From positions 1 through 64,000 of the forward strand of contig NZ_JANUBZ010000009.1 of assembly GCF_024808665.1 (NCBI RefSeq): 64,000 nucleotides of DNA. The letters are read 5' to 3'. This DNA is from Mucilaginibacter empetricola. Lineage in GTDB: Bacteria > Bacteroidota > Bacteroidia > Sphingobacteriales > Sphingobacteriaceae. Positions 17,273 to 26,427 of the stretch are shown here, piece after piece. Under the pieces are notes generated by a model, which saw only the letters and a list, made by a program, of their open reading frames with translations, was not told where the DNA came from and ran no database searches. Positions within the stretch are counted from its first letter, which is position 1, and each line of letters begins with the position of its first letter. A program made the translations under genes and the position numbers.

Positions 17273-17824
17273 ATGAACATCAACGTATATACAGAATCAA
17301 CTCCTAACCCGGCAACTATGAAGTTCATTGTGAACAAGCTGCTGATTAATGGAAGTGCGGATTTTGCTACCAGGGAAAGTGCAGAAAAATCGCCTTTTGC
17401 TAAAGAGTTATTCAAATTTTCATTTGTTAACGGCGTTTTTTTTGCAAGTAACTTTGTAACCGTTACCAAATTCGATGGTGATAGCTGGGATGATATACTG
17501 CCTATATTAAAAGAGTTTGTTAAAGGTGCTGTTGAGGCCGAATTAAAAGTTCAGGAAGAAGAACAAGCAGAAGGCGGTGACTTTGAAGGCACAGAAACAG
17601 AAGTTAAAATACAACAGATATTGCATGATTACGTACGCCCGGCTGTTGAACAGGATGGCGGTGCAATTACCTACAAATCATTTGACGAAGGCGTTGTAAC
17701 AGTTGAATTGCGTGGTTCATGCAGCGGATGCCCTTCATCAACTGTAACACTGAAATCAGGTATTGAGAATCTGCTAAAACGCATGGTTCCTGAAGTTACC
17801 GAGGTAGTTTCTGAAGCATTATAA
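17273..17824 (+). CDS. Nfu-type iron-sulfur cluster carrier
   Basis: 183 residues in two domains: an Nfu N-terminal domain (about 1-90, starting NVYTESTPNPATMKFIVNK) and a NifU C-terminal domain (about 110-183) with the cluster-binding C150-x-x-C153 in GSCSGCPSS. An acidic linker (EEEQAEGGDFEGTE) separates them. Nfu proteins receive Fe-S clusters from the SUF scaffold and pass them to target proteins in the cytosol. It follows purB by about 106 bases and has a -7 box and a long-stem terminator, so it is probably its own transcription unit. Confidence 0.9.
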   Translation: MNINVYTESTPNPATMKFIVNKLLINGSADFATRESAEKSPFAKELFKFSFVNGVFFASNFVTVTKFDGDSWDDILPILKEFVKGAVEAELKVQEEEQAEGGDFEGTETEVKIQQILHDYVRPAVEQDGGAITYKSFDEGVVTVELRGSCSGCPSSTVTLKSGIENLLKRMVPEVTEVVSEAL

Positions 17825-17843
17825 TATTATATACACCAATTAG

Positions 17844-17910
17844 ATCGAATTTTTTCGAATTTCACGAATCTCATCTTAGATATAGTTCCTGAAATTCGAG
17901 AAAATTCGAT
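17844..17910 (+). terminator. Terminator after the Nfu gene
   Basis: A 21-pair stem (17844-17864 with 17890-17910) with one U-G wobble in plus-strand RNA, a 25-base loop and a T run. The ATTCG-rich arms resemble dispersed palindromes common in Bacteroidota genomes. Confidence 0.65.
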
Positions 17911-17927
17911 TTTTTATTAGTGTTTAT

Positions 17928-18716
17928 TTAGAAATACTTTTGAATAGCATCCAGCATCTCCTGGGTAATTTTTCCGTTGGTTGCCAATAGTTCGCGGGTG
18001 TTGAGGCATTCTTGTCCGCCTTTAAAGTTCACGGCATCCCCTCCTGCTTGTCTTAGTATAACAATACCGCCTGCCACATCCCAGGGATTTAAATTGTATT
18101 CGTAATAGCCGTCAAAACGCCCGCAAGCTGTATAAGCCAAATCCACCGCGGCTGATCCTAACCGACGCAAACCATGGCAGCTTTTCATCAGTTCGGTAAA
18201 TAAAGCAATATAGGCTGGTTGTTTTTCAAAGTCGTAATAAGGGAAGCCGGTGGCCAGCAAACTTTTATTAATGGTTTTATTATCGCTCACTTTAATAACG
18301 TTACCATTCATATAGGCAGCTGATCCTTGCCAGGCATAGAAGCATTCGTCCTGGTTAACTTCATATACTACACCTAAAATAAGCTCTTCATCCTCCTGCA
18401 AAGCTATACTTACAGAAAAAACCGGTAAGCCGTGGATAAAATTGGTGGTACCATCCAATGGGTCAATTATCCAGTTATATTTTTCGCCTTTTTTATTGAT
18501 TGTTTTTTCTTCGGTTAAGAAACCTGCTTCGGGTAAAACTTTCTCAAGGGCAGCAACAATAATTTGTTCAGCTGTTTTATCTACATACGATACCAGGTCA
18601 TTCAAACCTTTAATTTCAATCTGATCTGCACTAAATGTTTTTCGTTGTTCGCGTATAAACGCTCCTGCCTGTTTAGCAATCTCAACTACTTTGCTGGTTA
18701 CTTGTTCCAGTTGCAT
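17928..18716 (-). CDS. Inositol monophosphatase-family phosphatase
   Basis: 262 residues. Metal-binding motifs are complete: the EE pair at 69-70 (FLTEEKT), WIIDPLDGTTNFIHG (82-96) with D85 and D88, and the later NPWDVAGGIVILRQAGG. The family removes phosphate from inositol-1-phosphate or related sugars and 3'(2'),5'-bisphosphates with Mg2+. The last step for which substrate is unclear. Its start overlaps the end of gtrA by 35 bases, so the two are translationally linked in the mtaB-lgt-gtrA operon. Confidence 0.88.
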   Translation of the reverse strand: MQLEQVTSKVVEIAKQAGAFIREQRKTFSADQIEIKGLNDLVSYVDKTAEQIIVAALEKVLPEAGFLTEEKTINKKGEKYNWIIDPLDGTTNFIHGLPVFSVSIALQEDEELILGVVYEVNQDECFYAWQGSAAYMNGNVIKVSDNKTINKSLLATGFPYYDFEKQPAYIALFTELMKSCHGLRRLGSAAVDLAYTACGRFDGYYEYNLNPWDVAGGIVILRQAGGDAVNFKGGQECLNTRELLATNGKITQEMLDAIQKYF

Positions 18717-19167
18717 GTTTTCTTAATGATAAACTAAATGAAAAAAACTTATGTACAAAATAGCTTGCAAAAAACAGACTTAAGGCTGCAATAGGCCTGG
18801 CCACCGGCGGATATATATGTACATACTGTATAAAAAACTTTAGCACTAAAAGGTTTGCAAAGAAACCGAGTATGGCTACCGATATAAACCTGAAAAATTG
18901 TTTAGCCGGCGATAGTTTTGATTCTGAAAATACAAAGTACTTGGTAATTAAAAAGTTAACCATTACGCCCAAAAAAAACGAAAGTGCCAATGATAACGTA
19001 GAGTTTCGTACTACTAATGAAAATATAAGATATGTTTTTTGAGTTAATAGATTATGATAAAACAGGTAATAGGCAGAAACATCTACCAAAAAACCAGCGC
19101 CTGCCGAAAGCACGAACCGGATAACCTGGTTTTGTAATAATTTTTGCCCCAGTGTTATATTAGCCAT
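18682..19167 (-). CDS. GtrA-family membrane protein
   Basis: 161 residues with four hydrophobic segments: [39 protein letters not shown] (with the typical NFxxxKYFVF), [19 protein letters not shown], and [17 protein letters not shown]. GtrA proteins flip or move lipid-linked sugars across the inner membrane. The start overlaps the end of lgt by 8 bases and the end overlaps the inositol phosphatase start by 35, a strong sign of one operon. The unusually long 3' overlap leaves a Ser/Thr-rich tail ([11 protein letters not shown]). Confidence 0.85.
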   Translation of the reverse strand: MANITLGQKLLQNQVIRFVLSAGAGFLVDVSAYYLFYHNLLTQKTYLIFSLVVRNSTLSLALSFFLGVMVNFLITKYFVFSESKLSPAKQFFRFISVAILGFFANLLVLKFFIQYVHIYPPVARPIAALSLFFASYFVHKFFSFSLSLRKHATGTSNQQSS

Positions 19168-20323
19168 GCTTTGTTGAAGTCACTTTTTTATTTCGCCCAT
19201 TATAAATTAAAACTGCCCCCCCAATTATCATTAAAAGTGAGATCATTTCGGCTTGCGTAAAACTGATACCGGCAACGTGATATTTGGTATTTACGCGTAT
19301 CAGTTCGATGAAAAATCGTTCAACACCGTTTAATACCATATAGATGCCGAACATTACGCCGGCAACCTTAATTTTATCGCGAATAGCCCATAAAAAGAAG
19401 AACAATAATATACAAACAACCGACTCGTAAAACGACGTAGGAAACACCGGAACAGCAAGCTCGTGGCAAAATTTAGTAGTACACAGCGGGATTGAAATAC
19501 CTTCGTCGTTTACGTTATGCGGGAAGTTAAAAGCCCACATCCAATCAGGTGCCCAGCTTAACCAATGTGGTTTGGGTGCAAGGTTGTTTATACCCCAATC
19601 GCCGTCGCCAGACATTTGGCAGCCAATACGGCCTACGCCATAAGCCAGCATCATGCCTGGGCCGCCAATATCCAACATATTCAGTGGCTTTATGCCGTGT
19701 TTCCAGGCAACGTATAGCACTGCGGCACCGCCGCATATTAATCCGCCATAAAAGGTAAGTCCGCTAAAGCCAATTAACATCCCCACTGGGTCCTTTAAAA
19801 AATCACCCCAATTTTCCAGGGCATTAAATACTTTAGCGCCGGCAAACCCACTTACTGCCGACCAAAAAAGTATGCTGCCCATCAATTCGCTCGGGTGTAC
19901 ATCTATTTCCTGTTGCTTTGGTTCGGGCAATTGTTGCTTTTTGTTTTCGTAATAAGCCCAGTATGCAAAGCCTATTGCGCCTATTATTCCGCCCAGCCAG
20001 TTTCCACGGGTCGACAAAATAAAATCTTGCGGGTTATCCAACAGGTCGTGGTAGTGCAAAATAGAATCAAGCACTTTGAATCCTAAAACAAATCCAAATA
20101 CGCCATTACCAATTAACTCGGTACTTGTAATCTTTGCCCCAACGGTTATGGTTTTTTTGAAAGAATGAATAATTCCCAGTTTTTCTTTGCGATTAAACTC
20201 CTGTACAAAAGCCCAATAGGCAACAATAAATGCAATAGCAACGAAAAACCCAAATGTTTGTATAGGTAAGGGGATATTAATACCGGTAAGATATTGGATA
20301 AGCGAAGATAAAGTTGGAAACAT
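19160..20323 (-). CDS. lgt: Prolipoprotein diacylglyceryl transferase
   Basis: 387 residues, about 100 longer than E. coli Lgt. It moves the diacylglyceryl group of phosphatidylglycerol to the lipobox Cys of prolipoproteins at the inner membrane. The hallmarks are [15 protein letters not shown] (the Lgt signature, with the catalytic Arg), [21 protein letters not shown] and the [13 protein letters not shown] stretch before the last segment. The extra residues are in a soluble insertion (about 122-140) after segment 3. The many lipoproteins in this window depend on it. It starts 29 bases after mtaB. Confidence 0.93.
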   Translation of the reverse strand: MFPTLSSLIQYLTGINIPLPIQTFGFFVAIAFIVAYWAFVQEFNRKEKLGIIHSFKKTITVGAKITSTELIGNGVFGFVLGFKVLDSILHYHDLLDNPQDFILSTRGNWLGGIIGAIGFAYWAYYENKKQQLPEPKQQEIDVHPSELMGSILFWSAVSGFAGAKVFNALENWGDFLKDPVGMLIGFSGLTFYGGLICGGAAVLYVAWKHGIKPLNMLDIGGPGMMLAYGVGRIGCQMSGDGDWGINNLAPKPHWLSWAPDWMWAFNFPHNVNDEGISIPLCTTKFCHELAVPVFPTSFYESVVCILLFFFLWAIRDKIKVAGVMFGIYMVLNGVERFFIELIRVNTKYHVAGISFTQAEMISLLMIIGGAVLIYNGRNKKVTSTKHG

Positions 20324-20352
20324 TGATTAAAAATTTGGAGCCAATATAGCGT

Positions 20353-21672
20353 TTAATGAGCTAATATTTCTTCGCTTTCTGTAACTTCAACATCACCATC
20401 GGGTGAAATTTGTGTTAAATAGACCGCTTTCAATTCGTTAACTAAAACCGGGTCATATTTAGTTTTTACTTTTACATAGTTACGGGTAAAGCCGTGCATA
20501 AAGCCATCTTTAATATCGCCCTCAAATAACACTTCTTCAGTTTTATTTAGATTACCTTCGTAAAAAGCTCTTCTTTTTTTGTCCGATAATATGTGCAGCA
20601 TTTTGCTCCTGTCGGCCCTGGTTGAACCAGGTACAACACCCGGCATTTCGCTGGCCAGTGTATTTTCCCTTTCAGAATAGGTAAATACGTGGAGGTAAGA
20701 AATATTAAGATCGTTTAAGAAGTTGTAAGTGTCCACAAAGTCTTCTCTTGTTTCGCCGGGAAAACCTACAATTACATCAACACCAATGCAGCAATGCGGC
20801 ATTAACTGTTTAATTTTATTTACCCGGTTGGTATATAATTCGCGCTTGTAACGACGGCGCATTAAACCTAATATTTTATCAGAGCCAGACTGCAGCGGGA
20901 TATGAAAGTGCGGTACAAATCGTTTTGACTGTGCCACAAATTCTATAATTTCATCAGTCAGCAAATTTGGCTCTATAGATGAAATGCGAAACCTATTGAT
21001 ACCTTCTACTTGATCCAATGCTTTAACCAGGTCAAAAAACTTATCCTGACGCTCTCCATCGCGAATGCCAAAATCGCCCAGGTTAACACCCGTTAGCACA
21101 ATTTCTTTTACGCCCGAAGCAGCTATTTCTTTAGCCCGTTCAATCACGTTCTCGATGGTATCGCTTCGGCTATTGCCACGTGCCAAAGGAATGGTACAGA
21201 ATGTGCACGAATAATCACAACCATCCTGAACTTTTAGAAAAGTACGGGTACGATCGCCAAATGACCACGCAGAAACAAATTGATTTGCCTCAGAAACCGG
21301 TTGATTATAAATAACAGTTTTTGGATTTTTGGTAAGATCAGTAATGTAATCTACTATCTGGAATTTCTCTGCAGCTCCCAAAACCATATCCACTCCTGGT
21401 ATTTCGGCAATTTCTTTTGGTTTTAGCTGAGCATAGCAACCCACAATAGTGACGTATGCATTAGGTGATATCTTTAATGCCTCACTAACAACCTTACGAC
21501 ATTTTTTATCAGCATTTTCAGTAACTGAACAAGTGTTAATTACAAATACATCAGGCGTATTGGTAAAATCAACTGTATCATAACCTGCATTATTAAACAG
21601 GCGACCAATGGATGAGGTCTCCGAATAATTTAGTTTACAACCTAGTGTATAAAATGCTACTTTCTTGTTCAT
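20353..21672 (-). CDS. mtaB: tRNA methylthiotransferase MtaB
   Basis: 439 residues. It adds a methylthio group to N6-threonylcarbamoyladenosine at position 37 of tRNAs. The N-terminal MTTase domain has Cys residues in TLGCKLNYSET and VINTCSVTENADKKC, and later VGCYAQ. The radical-SAM site is CDYSCTFCTIP (C-x3-C-x2-C), and a TRAM-like RNA-binding domain forms the C-terminus (about 375-439). It is first in the operon with lgt, gtrA and the inositol phosphatase. A -7 box lies at 21686-21693, leaving a 9-base leader. Confidence 0.93.
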   Translation of the reverse strand: MNKKVAFYTLGCKLNYSETSSIGRLFNNAGYDTVDFTNTPDVFVINTCSVTENADKKCRKVVSEALKISPNAYVTIVGCYAQLKPKEIAEIPGVDMVLGAAEKFQIVDYITDLTKNPKTVIYNQPVSEANQFVSAWSFGDRTRTFLKVQDGCDYSCTFCTIPLARGNSRSDTIENVIERAKEIAASGVKEIVLTGVNLGDFGIRDGERQDKFFDLVKALDQVEGINRFRISSIEPNLLTDEIIEFVAQSKRFVPHFHIPLQSGSDKILGLMRRRYKRELYTNRVNKIKQLMPHCCIGVDVIVGFPGETREDFVDTYNFLNDLNISYLHVFTYSERENTLASEMPGVVPGSTRADRSKMLHILSDKKRRAFYEGNLNKTEEVLFEGDIKDGFMHGFTRNYVKVKTKYDPVLVNELKAVYLTQISPDGDVEVTESEEILAH

Positions 21673-21685
21673 TTTTTTGAAGCGA

Positions 21686-21693
21686 CAAAGATA
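21686..21693 (-). promoter_or_regulatory. -7 promoter element of the mtaB operon
   Basis: TATCTTTG on the minus strand, 14 bases before the mtaB ATG; a TTTAC stretch lies at about the -33 distance. Confidence 0.5.
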
Positions 21694-21769
21694 GGGATTT
21701 TAGTCGTAAAGTTTGAAGAGTCAGTAAGTCAGCCTAAAAAGATGGAAGTTTTTTACTTTCATTTAATAA

Positions 21770-22330
21770 TTATTCACTCCACCGGTAACTCTCGTTCTCA
21801 AGCCCAATCAGGTCTATTATCCGGTTTACAACCGTCATAGCCAGCTCTTCAATGGTTTGCGGTTTGCTGTAAAAGGATGGTATTGCGGGGCAGATAATAC
21901 CACCTGCCTCCGTTACTGTTTGCATGTTGCTGATGTGGATTAAATTAAAAGGCATATCCCTTGCAACCAGAATTAACTTGCGGCGCTCCTTTAAAATTAC
22001 GTCAGCAGCACGGGTAATCAGATCATCAGATATTCCGTTTGCAATCCTTCCCAAAGCACCCATGGAGCATGGAACAATCACCATCGTATCGAACTTTGCT
22101 GACCCGGAAGCAAAAGGCGCCATGAAATCTTTTTTATTATATGTTTTATAAGGGTGATTGTCGTAATCTTCATTATCCAGCTCAAATTTCCAAACTTCTT
22201 TGGCATTGTCTGACATCACAACGGCAACCTCAGCTAGTTGACTATTTAGCTGCTGTAACTTTTCAAGTAATAATTTTGCGTAAATAGAACCACTGGCTCC
22301 TGTAATGGCTACTACAATCTTTTTCTTCAT
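21770..22330 (-). CDS. ubiX: UbiX-family flavin prenyltransferase
   Basis: 186 residues with the start placed at the ATG 22328-22330, because the longer frame would need a TTG. The N-terminal VVAITGASGSIYAKLLL, APFASGSAKFDTMVIVPCSMGALGRIANGI and the later LKERRKLILVARDMPFNLIHI match UbiX, which makes prenylated FMN for UbiD-type decarboxylases. No ubiD partner is in the window. It lies downstream of the ppk1-ppx terminator, so it is a separate unit. Confidence 0.9.
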   Translation of the reverse strand: MKKKIVVAITGASGSIYAKLLLEKLQQLNSQLAEVAVVMSDNAKEVWKFELDNEDYDNHPYKTYNKKDFMAPFASGSAKFDTMVIVPCSMGALGRIANGISDDLITRAADVILKERRKLILVARDMPFNLIHISNMQTVTEAGGIICPAIPSFYSKPQTIEELAMTVVNRIIDLIGLENESYRWSE

Positions 22331-22373
22331 ATATCTCAATAATTAGCCTGTCAGTAAAATTTGAGGCATAAAA

Positions 22374-22404
22374 AAAGGGTCGAATACAAGTACTCGACCC
22401 TACA
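22374..22404 (-). terminator. Terminator of the ppk1-ppx operon
   Basis: A ten-pair stem (22391-22400 with 22377-22386, one G-U wobble in minus RNA), four-base loop and a seven-T run on the minus strand. A smaller hairpin (GCCCT...AGGGC near 22421-22435) precedes it. Confidence 0.75.
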
Positions 22405-22490
22405 TCTACCTATGAAAAACATGCCCTTTAGGAGGGCGTTACAAATGTACAAACAGTTTTTTAATTTTTAAATAATTTCTTAAAATAAAT

Positions 22491-23378
22491 TTAACCTGGG
22501 TTATTGAAGTTTTTTTCTATAAGGGTTTGAATAATACCGTCAACCAGACCTGCTGTTGGTACATAAATATTTTTGATGTTAGCACACTTCATTACAGTCA
22601 TATACACCTCACAGGCCGGTATAATAACGTCTGCCCTGTCCTGGTTTAAGCCTAATACATTGATCCTATCTTTTAATGAAAAAGAGCTCAAGTAAACATA
22701 AAGAGATTTAAGTTTGGCGAAAGATAGCGGTGCTTTATCCTTTTCTTCAGACAATTTGTACAATTTGTTAATATTGCCACCGGTGCCGATGCCTGATATA
22801 AGCTTAAACTGCTTGGTGTTTTCGCGGATAAAATCTTTCATCTCGGTCCAGGTCTCTTCGGTGTCCTGGTTATCTAACATGCGTATGGTACCAATGTTGA
22901 ATGATTTTGATGCCCATAATTCACCGGCCGAAAATAAAGACAATTCGGTGCTGCCGCCGCCCACATCTATATAAAGGTAGTTTTTGCTTTTATCAATATT
23001 TTGCTCAATATGGCTGGCATAAATAATCCCGGCCTCTTTTTGACCCTCAATAATTTCGATATTAAGGTTAGCTGATTCTTTTATCCGGTTTACCACTTCG
23101 CCCCCATTTTTTGCTTCGCGCATAGCCGATGTTGCAAAAGCCAGGTAATCTGTAACTTTATAAACATCCATCAGGTTACTAAAAGCCTGCATAGTTTTTA
23201 AAAGTTCAGCTGTTTTTCTTTCAGACAGATGATGATCTAAAAATGCATCATCGCCTAATCTGAGTGGCACTCTTATAAGGGTGTTCTTTTTAAACGAAAC
23301 TGATCCTTTATTTTCAATTATATCGGCTATAAGTAATCTTACTGCATTTGAACCTATATCAATGGCGGCGTATCTCAA
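22491..23378 (-). CDS. ppx: Ppx/GppA phosphatase
   Basis: 295 residues, a two-lobed ASKHA-fold exopolyphosphatase or guanosine pentaphosphate phosphatase, shorter than E. coli Ppx (513), as is common for single-module members. The N-terminus RYAAIDIGSNAVRLLI and the second phosphate loop YIDVGGGSTELSLFS are clear, as is ISGIGTGGNINKLYKL. It starts with TTG, one base after the ppk1 stop (TAA-A-TTG), so coupling with ppk1 is very likely. Together they make and break polyphosphate. The ppx symbol is given for polyphosphate context; GppA activity is not excluded. Confidence 0.85.
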   Translation of the reverse strand: MRYAAIDIGSNAVRLLIADIIENKGSVSFKKNTLIRVPLRLGDDAFLDHHLSERKTAELLKTMQAFSNLMDVYKVTDYLAFATSAMREAKNGGEVVNRIKESANLNIEIIEGQKEAGIIYASHIEQNIDKSKNYLYIDVGGGSTELSLFSAGELWASKSFNIGTIRMLDNQDTEETWTEMKDFIRENTKQFKLISGIGTGGNINKLYKLSEEKDKAPLSFAKLKSLYVYLSSFSLKDRINVLGLNQDRADVIIPACEVYMTVMKCANIKNIYVPTAGLVDGIIQTLIEKNFNNPG

Positions 23379-23379
23379 T

Positions 23380-25452
23380 TTATTTTGTTTTTAATTTCAA
23401 GTAATTATAAATGTCAACCTGCGCCCTATGCGGTACAGCTGAGTTAGTTTTATGGTATTTATTGGTATTGTGACTGTTAATTTCGCGCGACTTGGTGTTG
23501 TCTTCCAATTGCAGATCAATTATCTCGCGGATTTCTTTTTTTAATTGTTCGTCATAAATCGGGAAACCAACTTCCACGCGGGTATCAATATTTCGCGTCA
23601 TAAAATCAGCAGAAGTTAAATAGATCAACTCATCGCCCCCATTACAATAGATGTGTACGCGCGAATGCTCCAGGTATTTGTCGATGATGCTTAACACCTC
23701 AATGTTTTCGCTATAACCTTTCATGCCAGCTATTAAACAGCACATACCGCGAATAATCATTTTAATTTTGACACCCGCATTGCTGGCCTGATATAGCTTG
23801 GCTATCATTTGCTCGTCGGCCAGGCTGTTCATCTTTAAAATCATATAGGCCCTTTTACCGGCCTTGGCATTCTTGATTTCGTTATCAATCAGCTTGTATA
23901 TTGCCGGACGCGAGTCAATTGGCGATACAATAAGGTTTTTGAGGCCCTTGGGTAACAGATTTCTATTTAAAGCTCTGAAAATAGTAACCAAATCTGCTGT
24001 AATTCTTTTATCGGCAGTAAGCAAGGTATGGTCGGCATAAAGCTGAGCAGTTTTCTCATTAAAGTTACCGGTTGATAAACACGCGTAGTGCTCTATTTTA
24101 CCTTTATCAAGTCGCGATACCAGGCAAATTTTAGAGTGAACTTTGTAATTTTCAATACCATATAAAACAGTAACGCCTTCTTCTTCCAGCCTTCTGCTCC
24201 AACCTATATTGTTCTGCTCATCAAACCGGGCTCTTAGCTCAACCAAGCAGGTAACGCTTTTGCCGTTTTTGGCAGCGTTCATTAAGGCATGCATCACCCT
24301 TGAATTTTCGGCCAAACGATAAACAGCAATACTGATTTCTTTTACTTTTGGGTCGATGGCTGCCTCGCGCAAAAAGTGAATTACATAATCATAAGATTGA
24401 TATGGCGTGCTGATGAGATAATCTTTTTTAGCGATCATTCCCATCAAACTTTTTCCGAAAGATAAACCCTCAACCGGCAAAGGAATATTCTTCTCATATT
24501 CCAGCTCGTGCCTGCCAACGTTAGGGAAAGCAATGAAATTTTTGAAATTATGATAACGGTTGCCCGGTATCAGGCTTTCACCATGCAGGCCCATTTTGGT
24601 AACCAGGTACTTCAGCATATCTAAAGGCATCTCCGAGTCATACAACAACCGCATCGGTTTACCTTTTTTGCGCTTTTGAAGACTTTTTGATAAAGCGTCG
24701 ATAAATTTCTCACTAACTTCCTTATCCAAATCTAGTTCCGCATCGCGGGTTAGCTGGATGGAATAGGCTTCAACGGTGTCGTGCTCAAATATGAAAAATA
24801 TGTCTTCCAGGCTATATCGGATGATATCATCCAACAGGATAATAAATTTCAGGTTATTAGTTTCGGGTAAAACAACAAATCTTGAAAGCGTATCAGGAAA
24901 CTCAATCAACGCCAGACGCGATTTTTTGCCCTTGGTAAGCTTAACAAAAAAGTAAATGGCTCGATCCCGAAGCTCAGGTAGCGGTAGACTTTCATCAAGC
25001 ATTATAGGTACCAACGTTGCCAGTAGCTTTTCACGGAAATAATGTTTAACAAACTCGCCCCTGCTTACATTTAGCTGTGTATCGTTAAGGATAAATATCT
25101 TTTCTTCTGCCAGCTGTTTTACAATAATGTTTTCGTACAGGTTGTTGAACTTACGTTCCTGCCTTACAACAATATTTTTAATTTGATTCAGCAGCTTTTT
25201 TGGGTTATAACCTAAAATCTCTTTAGCTTTTAAATTAAGGTTTGCTAAACGACTCAATGTAGCTACCCTTACCCTATAAAACTCATCCAGGTTAGATGAA
25301 AATATGGCTAAAAATTTAATCCTGTCAATTAATGGTACTGTAGGATCTGCAGCCTCCTGCAAAACCCTGTCATTGAAATATAACCAGCTTATTTCGCGGT
25401 TTATGATAGGTACATGTTTATTCTCCATATAAAGGGCAGGCTTTTCAGCCAT
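23380..25452 (-). CDS. ppk1: Polyphosphate kinase 1
   Basis: 690 residues, normal for PPK1. It transfers the terminal phosphate of ATP to polyphosphate via a phosphohistidine. The N-terminal NREISWLYFNDRVLQEA, central LVELRARFDEQNNIGWSRRLEEEGV, the catalytic histidine region YKVHSKICLVSR, and the second phospholipase-D-like histidine HSRVHIYCNGGDELIYLTSAD are present. Two starts are possible (residue 1 or the second Met eight codons on); both keep the family N-terminus. It precedes ppx directly. Confidence 0.95.
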   Translation of the reverse strand: MAEKPALYMENKHVPIINREISWLYFNDRVLQEAADPTVPLIDRIKFLAIFSSNLDEFYRVRVATLSRLANLNLKAKEILGYNPKKLLNQIKNIVVRQERKFNNLYENIIVKQLAEEKIFILNDTQLNVSRGEFVKHYFREKLLATLVPIMLDESLPLPELRDRAIYFFVKLTKGKKSRLALIEFPDTLSRFVVLPETNNLKFIILLDDIIRYSLEDIFFIFEHDTVEAYSIQLTRDAELDLDKEVSEKFIDALSKSLQKRKKGKPMRLLYDSEMPLDMLKYLVTKMGLHGESLIPGNRYHNFKNFIAFPNVGRHELEYEKNIPLPVEGLSFGKSLMGMIAKKDYLISTPYQSYDYVIHFLREAAIDPKVKEISIAVYRLAENSRVMHALMNAAKNGKSVTCLVELRARFDEQNNIGWSRRLEEEGVTVLYGIENYKVHSKICLVSRLDKGKIEHYACLSTGNFNEKTAQLYADHTLLTADKRITADLVTIFRALNRNLLPKGLKNLIVSPIDSRPAIYKLIDNEIKNAKAGKRAYMILKMNSLADEQMIAKLYQASNAGVKIKMIIRGMCCLIAGMKGYSENIEVLSIIDKYLEHSRVHIYCNGGDELIYLTSADFMTRNIDTRVEVGFPIYDEQLKKEIREIIDLQLEDNTKSREINSHNTNKYHKTNSAVPHRAQVDIYNYLKLKTK

Positions 25453-25670
25453 GTTTACAAATCTGCTTATTTAATTGTTAATTTAATATTAACTCATTGG
25501 TATGTAAATGTGTTTTTATTGTTAGGTTAAAGTACTGGATAAATAACACAAATAGCCTTATTGAATTAGTTTTGAGGCGAATAACAGACAATAACTCCGT
25601 ACCGACTTGTCATTTATTCTTTTGCTAATTTATAAATTCCTTAAATTAGCATTACCACAAATACTATGAT

Positions 25671-25678
25671 TAATTTTG
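25671..25678 (+). promoter_or_regulatory. -7 promoter element of yajQ
   Basis: TAATTTTG matches TAnnTTTG and gives a leader of about 15 bases; no clear TTG is upstream at the right spacing. Confidence 0.4.
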
Positions 25679-25697
25679 TGGCTCCAAAAATAACATT

Positions 25698-26189
25698 ATG
25701 CCAACATTTGATATTGTAAGTAAGATTGACGGCCAAACGCTTGATAACGCTATTAATACAGCAAAGAAGGAAATATTGAACAGATACGATTTTACCGGCA
25801 CCAAGGGTACTATAGATCTGGACAAGAAAACCAATACTTTAACTATCGTTATCGAAGATGACATGCGGCTGAAAGCTATTCAGGATGCCATAATCGGCCG
25901 TATGGTTAAGCAACATCTTGACCCCAATGCACTTGACTTTGGCAAAGAAGAATATGCATCGGGCAATATGATTCGCAAGGAAATAAAAATTAAGGAAGGT
26001 ATTGATAAAGAAGCCGCAAAAAAAATTGTCAAAAAAATCAAAGACAGCGGTTTAAAAGTACAGGCGTCTATTATGGATGATCAGGTGCGTGTGCAGGGTA
26101 AAAAGATAGATGATTTACAGGCAGTAATCAGTTTATGCCGAAGCGATAACTTTGGACAGCCTTTGCAGTATATTAATATGCGCGATTAA
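25698..26189 (+). CDS. yajQ: YajQ-family nucleotide-binding protein
   Basis: 163 residues. It matches YajQ throughout: PTFDIVSKIDGQTLDNAINTAKKEI, RYDFTGTKGTIDLDK, AKKIVKKIKDSGLKVQASIMDDQVRV and GQPLQYINMRD at the end. Members bind cyclic di-GMP or other nucleotides in some bacteria, but the role in Bacteroidota is not established. It is divergent from ppk1, single gene, with an inverted repeat after it (26197-26266). Confidence 0.93.
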   Translation: MPTFDIVSKIDGQTLDNAINTAKKEILNRYDFTGTKGTIDLDKKTNTLTIVIEDDMRLKAIQDAIIGRMVKQHLDPNALDFGKEEYASGNMIRKEIKIKEGIDKEAAKKIVKKIKDSGLKVQASIMDDQVRVQGKKIDDLQAVISLCRSDNFGQPLQYINMRD

Positions 26190-26196
26190 TTAGAAT

Positions 26197-26266
26197 GCGG
26201 AAGTTGGAATGTGGATTGCGGGATTGAGAGTAAAAATCATTCCGCAATCCACATTCCGACTCCCGC
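26197..26266. repeat. Long imperfect inverted repeat after yajQ
   Basis: Two arms of about 25 bases (26197-26221 and 26242-26266), 23 of which pair, around a 20-base spacer. The arms (GCGGAAGTTGGAATGTGGATTGCGG-like) resemble dispersed palindromes of Bacteroidota. It lies between yajQ and the hsp20 terminator. Confidence 0.6.
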
Positions 26267-26269
26267 AAT

Positions 26270-26295
26270 AAAAAAGCCGCTCCTTGCGGAACGGC
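26270..26295 (-). terminator. Terminator downstream of hsp20
   Basis: Eight-pair stem (26276-26283 with 26288-26295) and a TTTTTT run on the minus strand. The stem has a G-U wobble in minus-strand RNA only. It is 130 bases past the hsp20 stop. Confidence 0.6.
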
Positions 26296-26427
26296 CTTCC
26301 TAACTAAACCAACTTATTATGAAAACACTCTTCTTTGTTATTTCGGGTTCGGGTGTGTCCGCAATCAAAAACACTTGATAAACCTCACCCTGCGGACTTT
26401 CCGATTTCCCGTATTTTTTTATTTAAA

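Noticed and set aside
17844..17910. CRISPR or phage attachment site at the long inverted repeat
   Set aside because: It is a single stem-loop with a T run after a gene, with no repeats spaced by unique units.
26305..26380. Short ATG frames of about 19 codons in the hsp20 3' region and after ppx
   Set aside because: Both end quickly, sit in hairpin-rich terminator regions, and have no SD.
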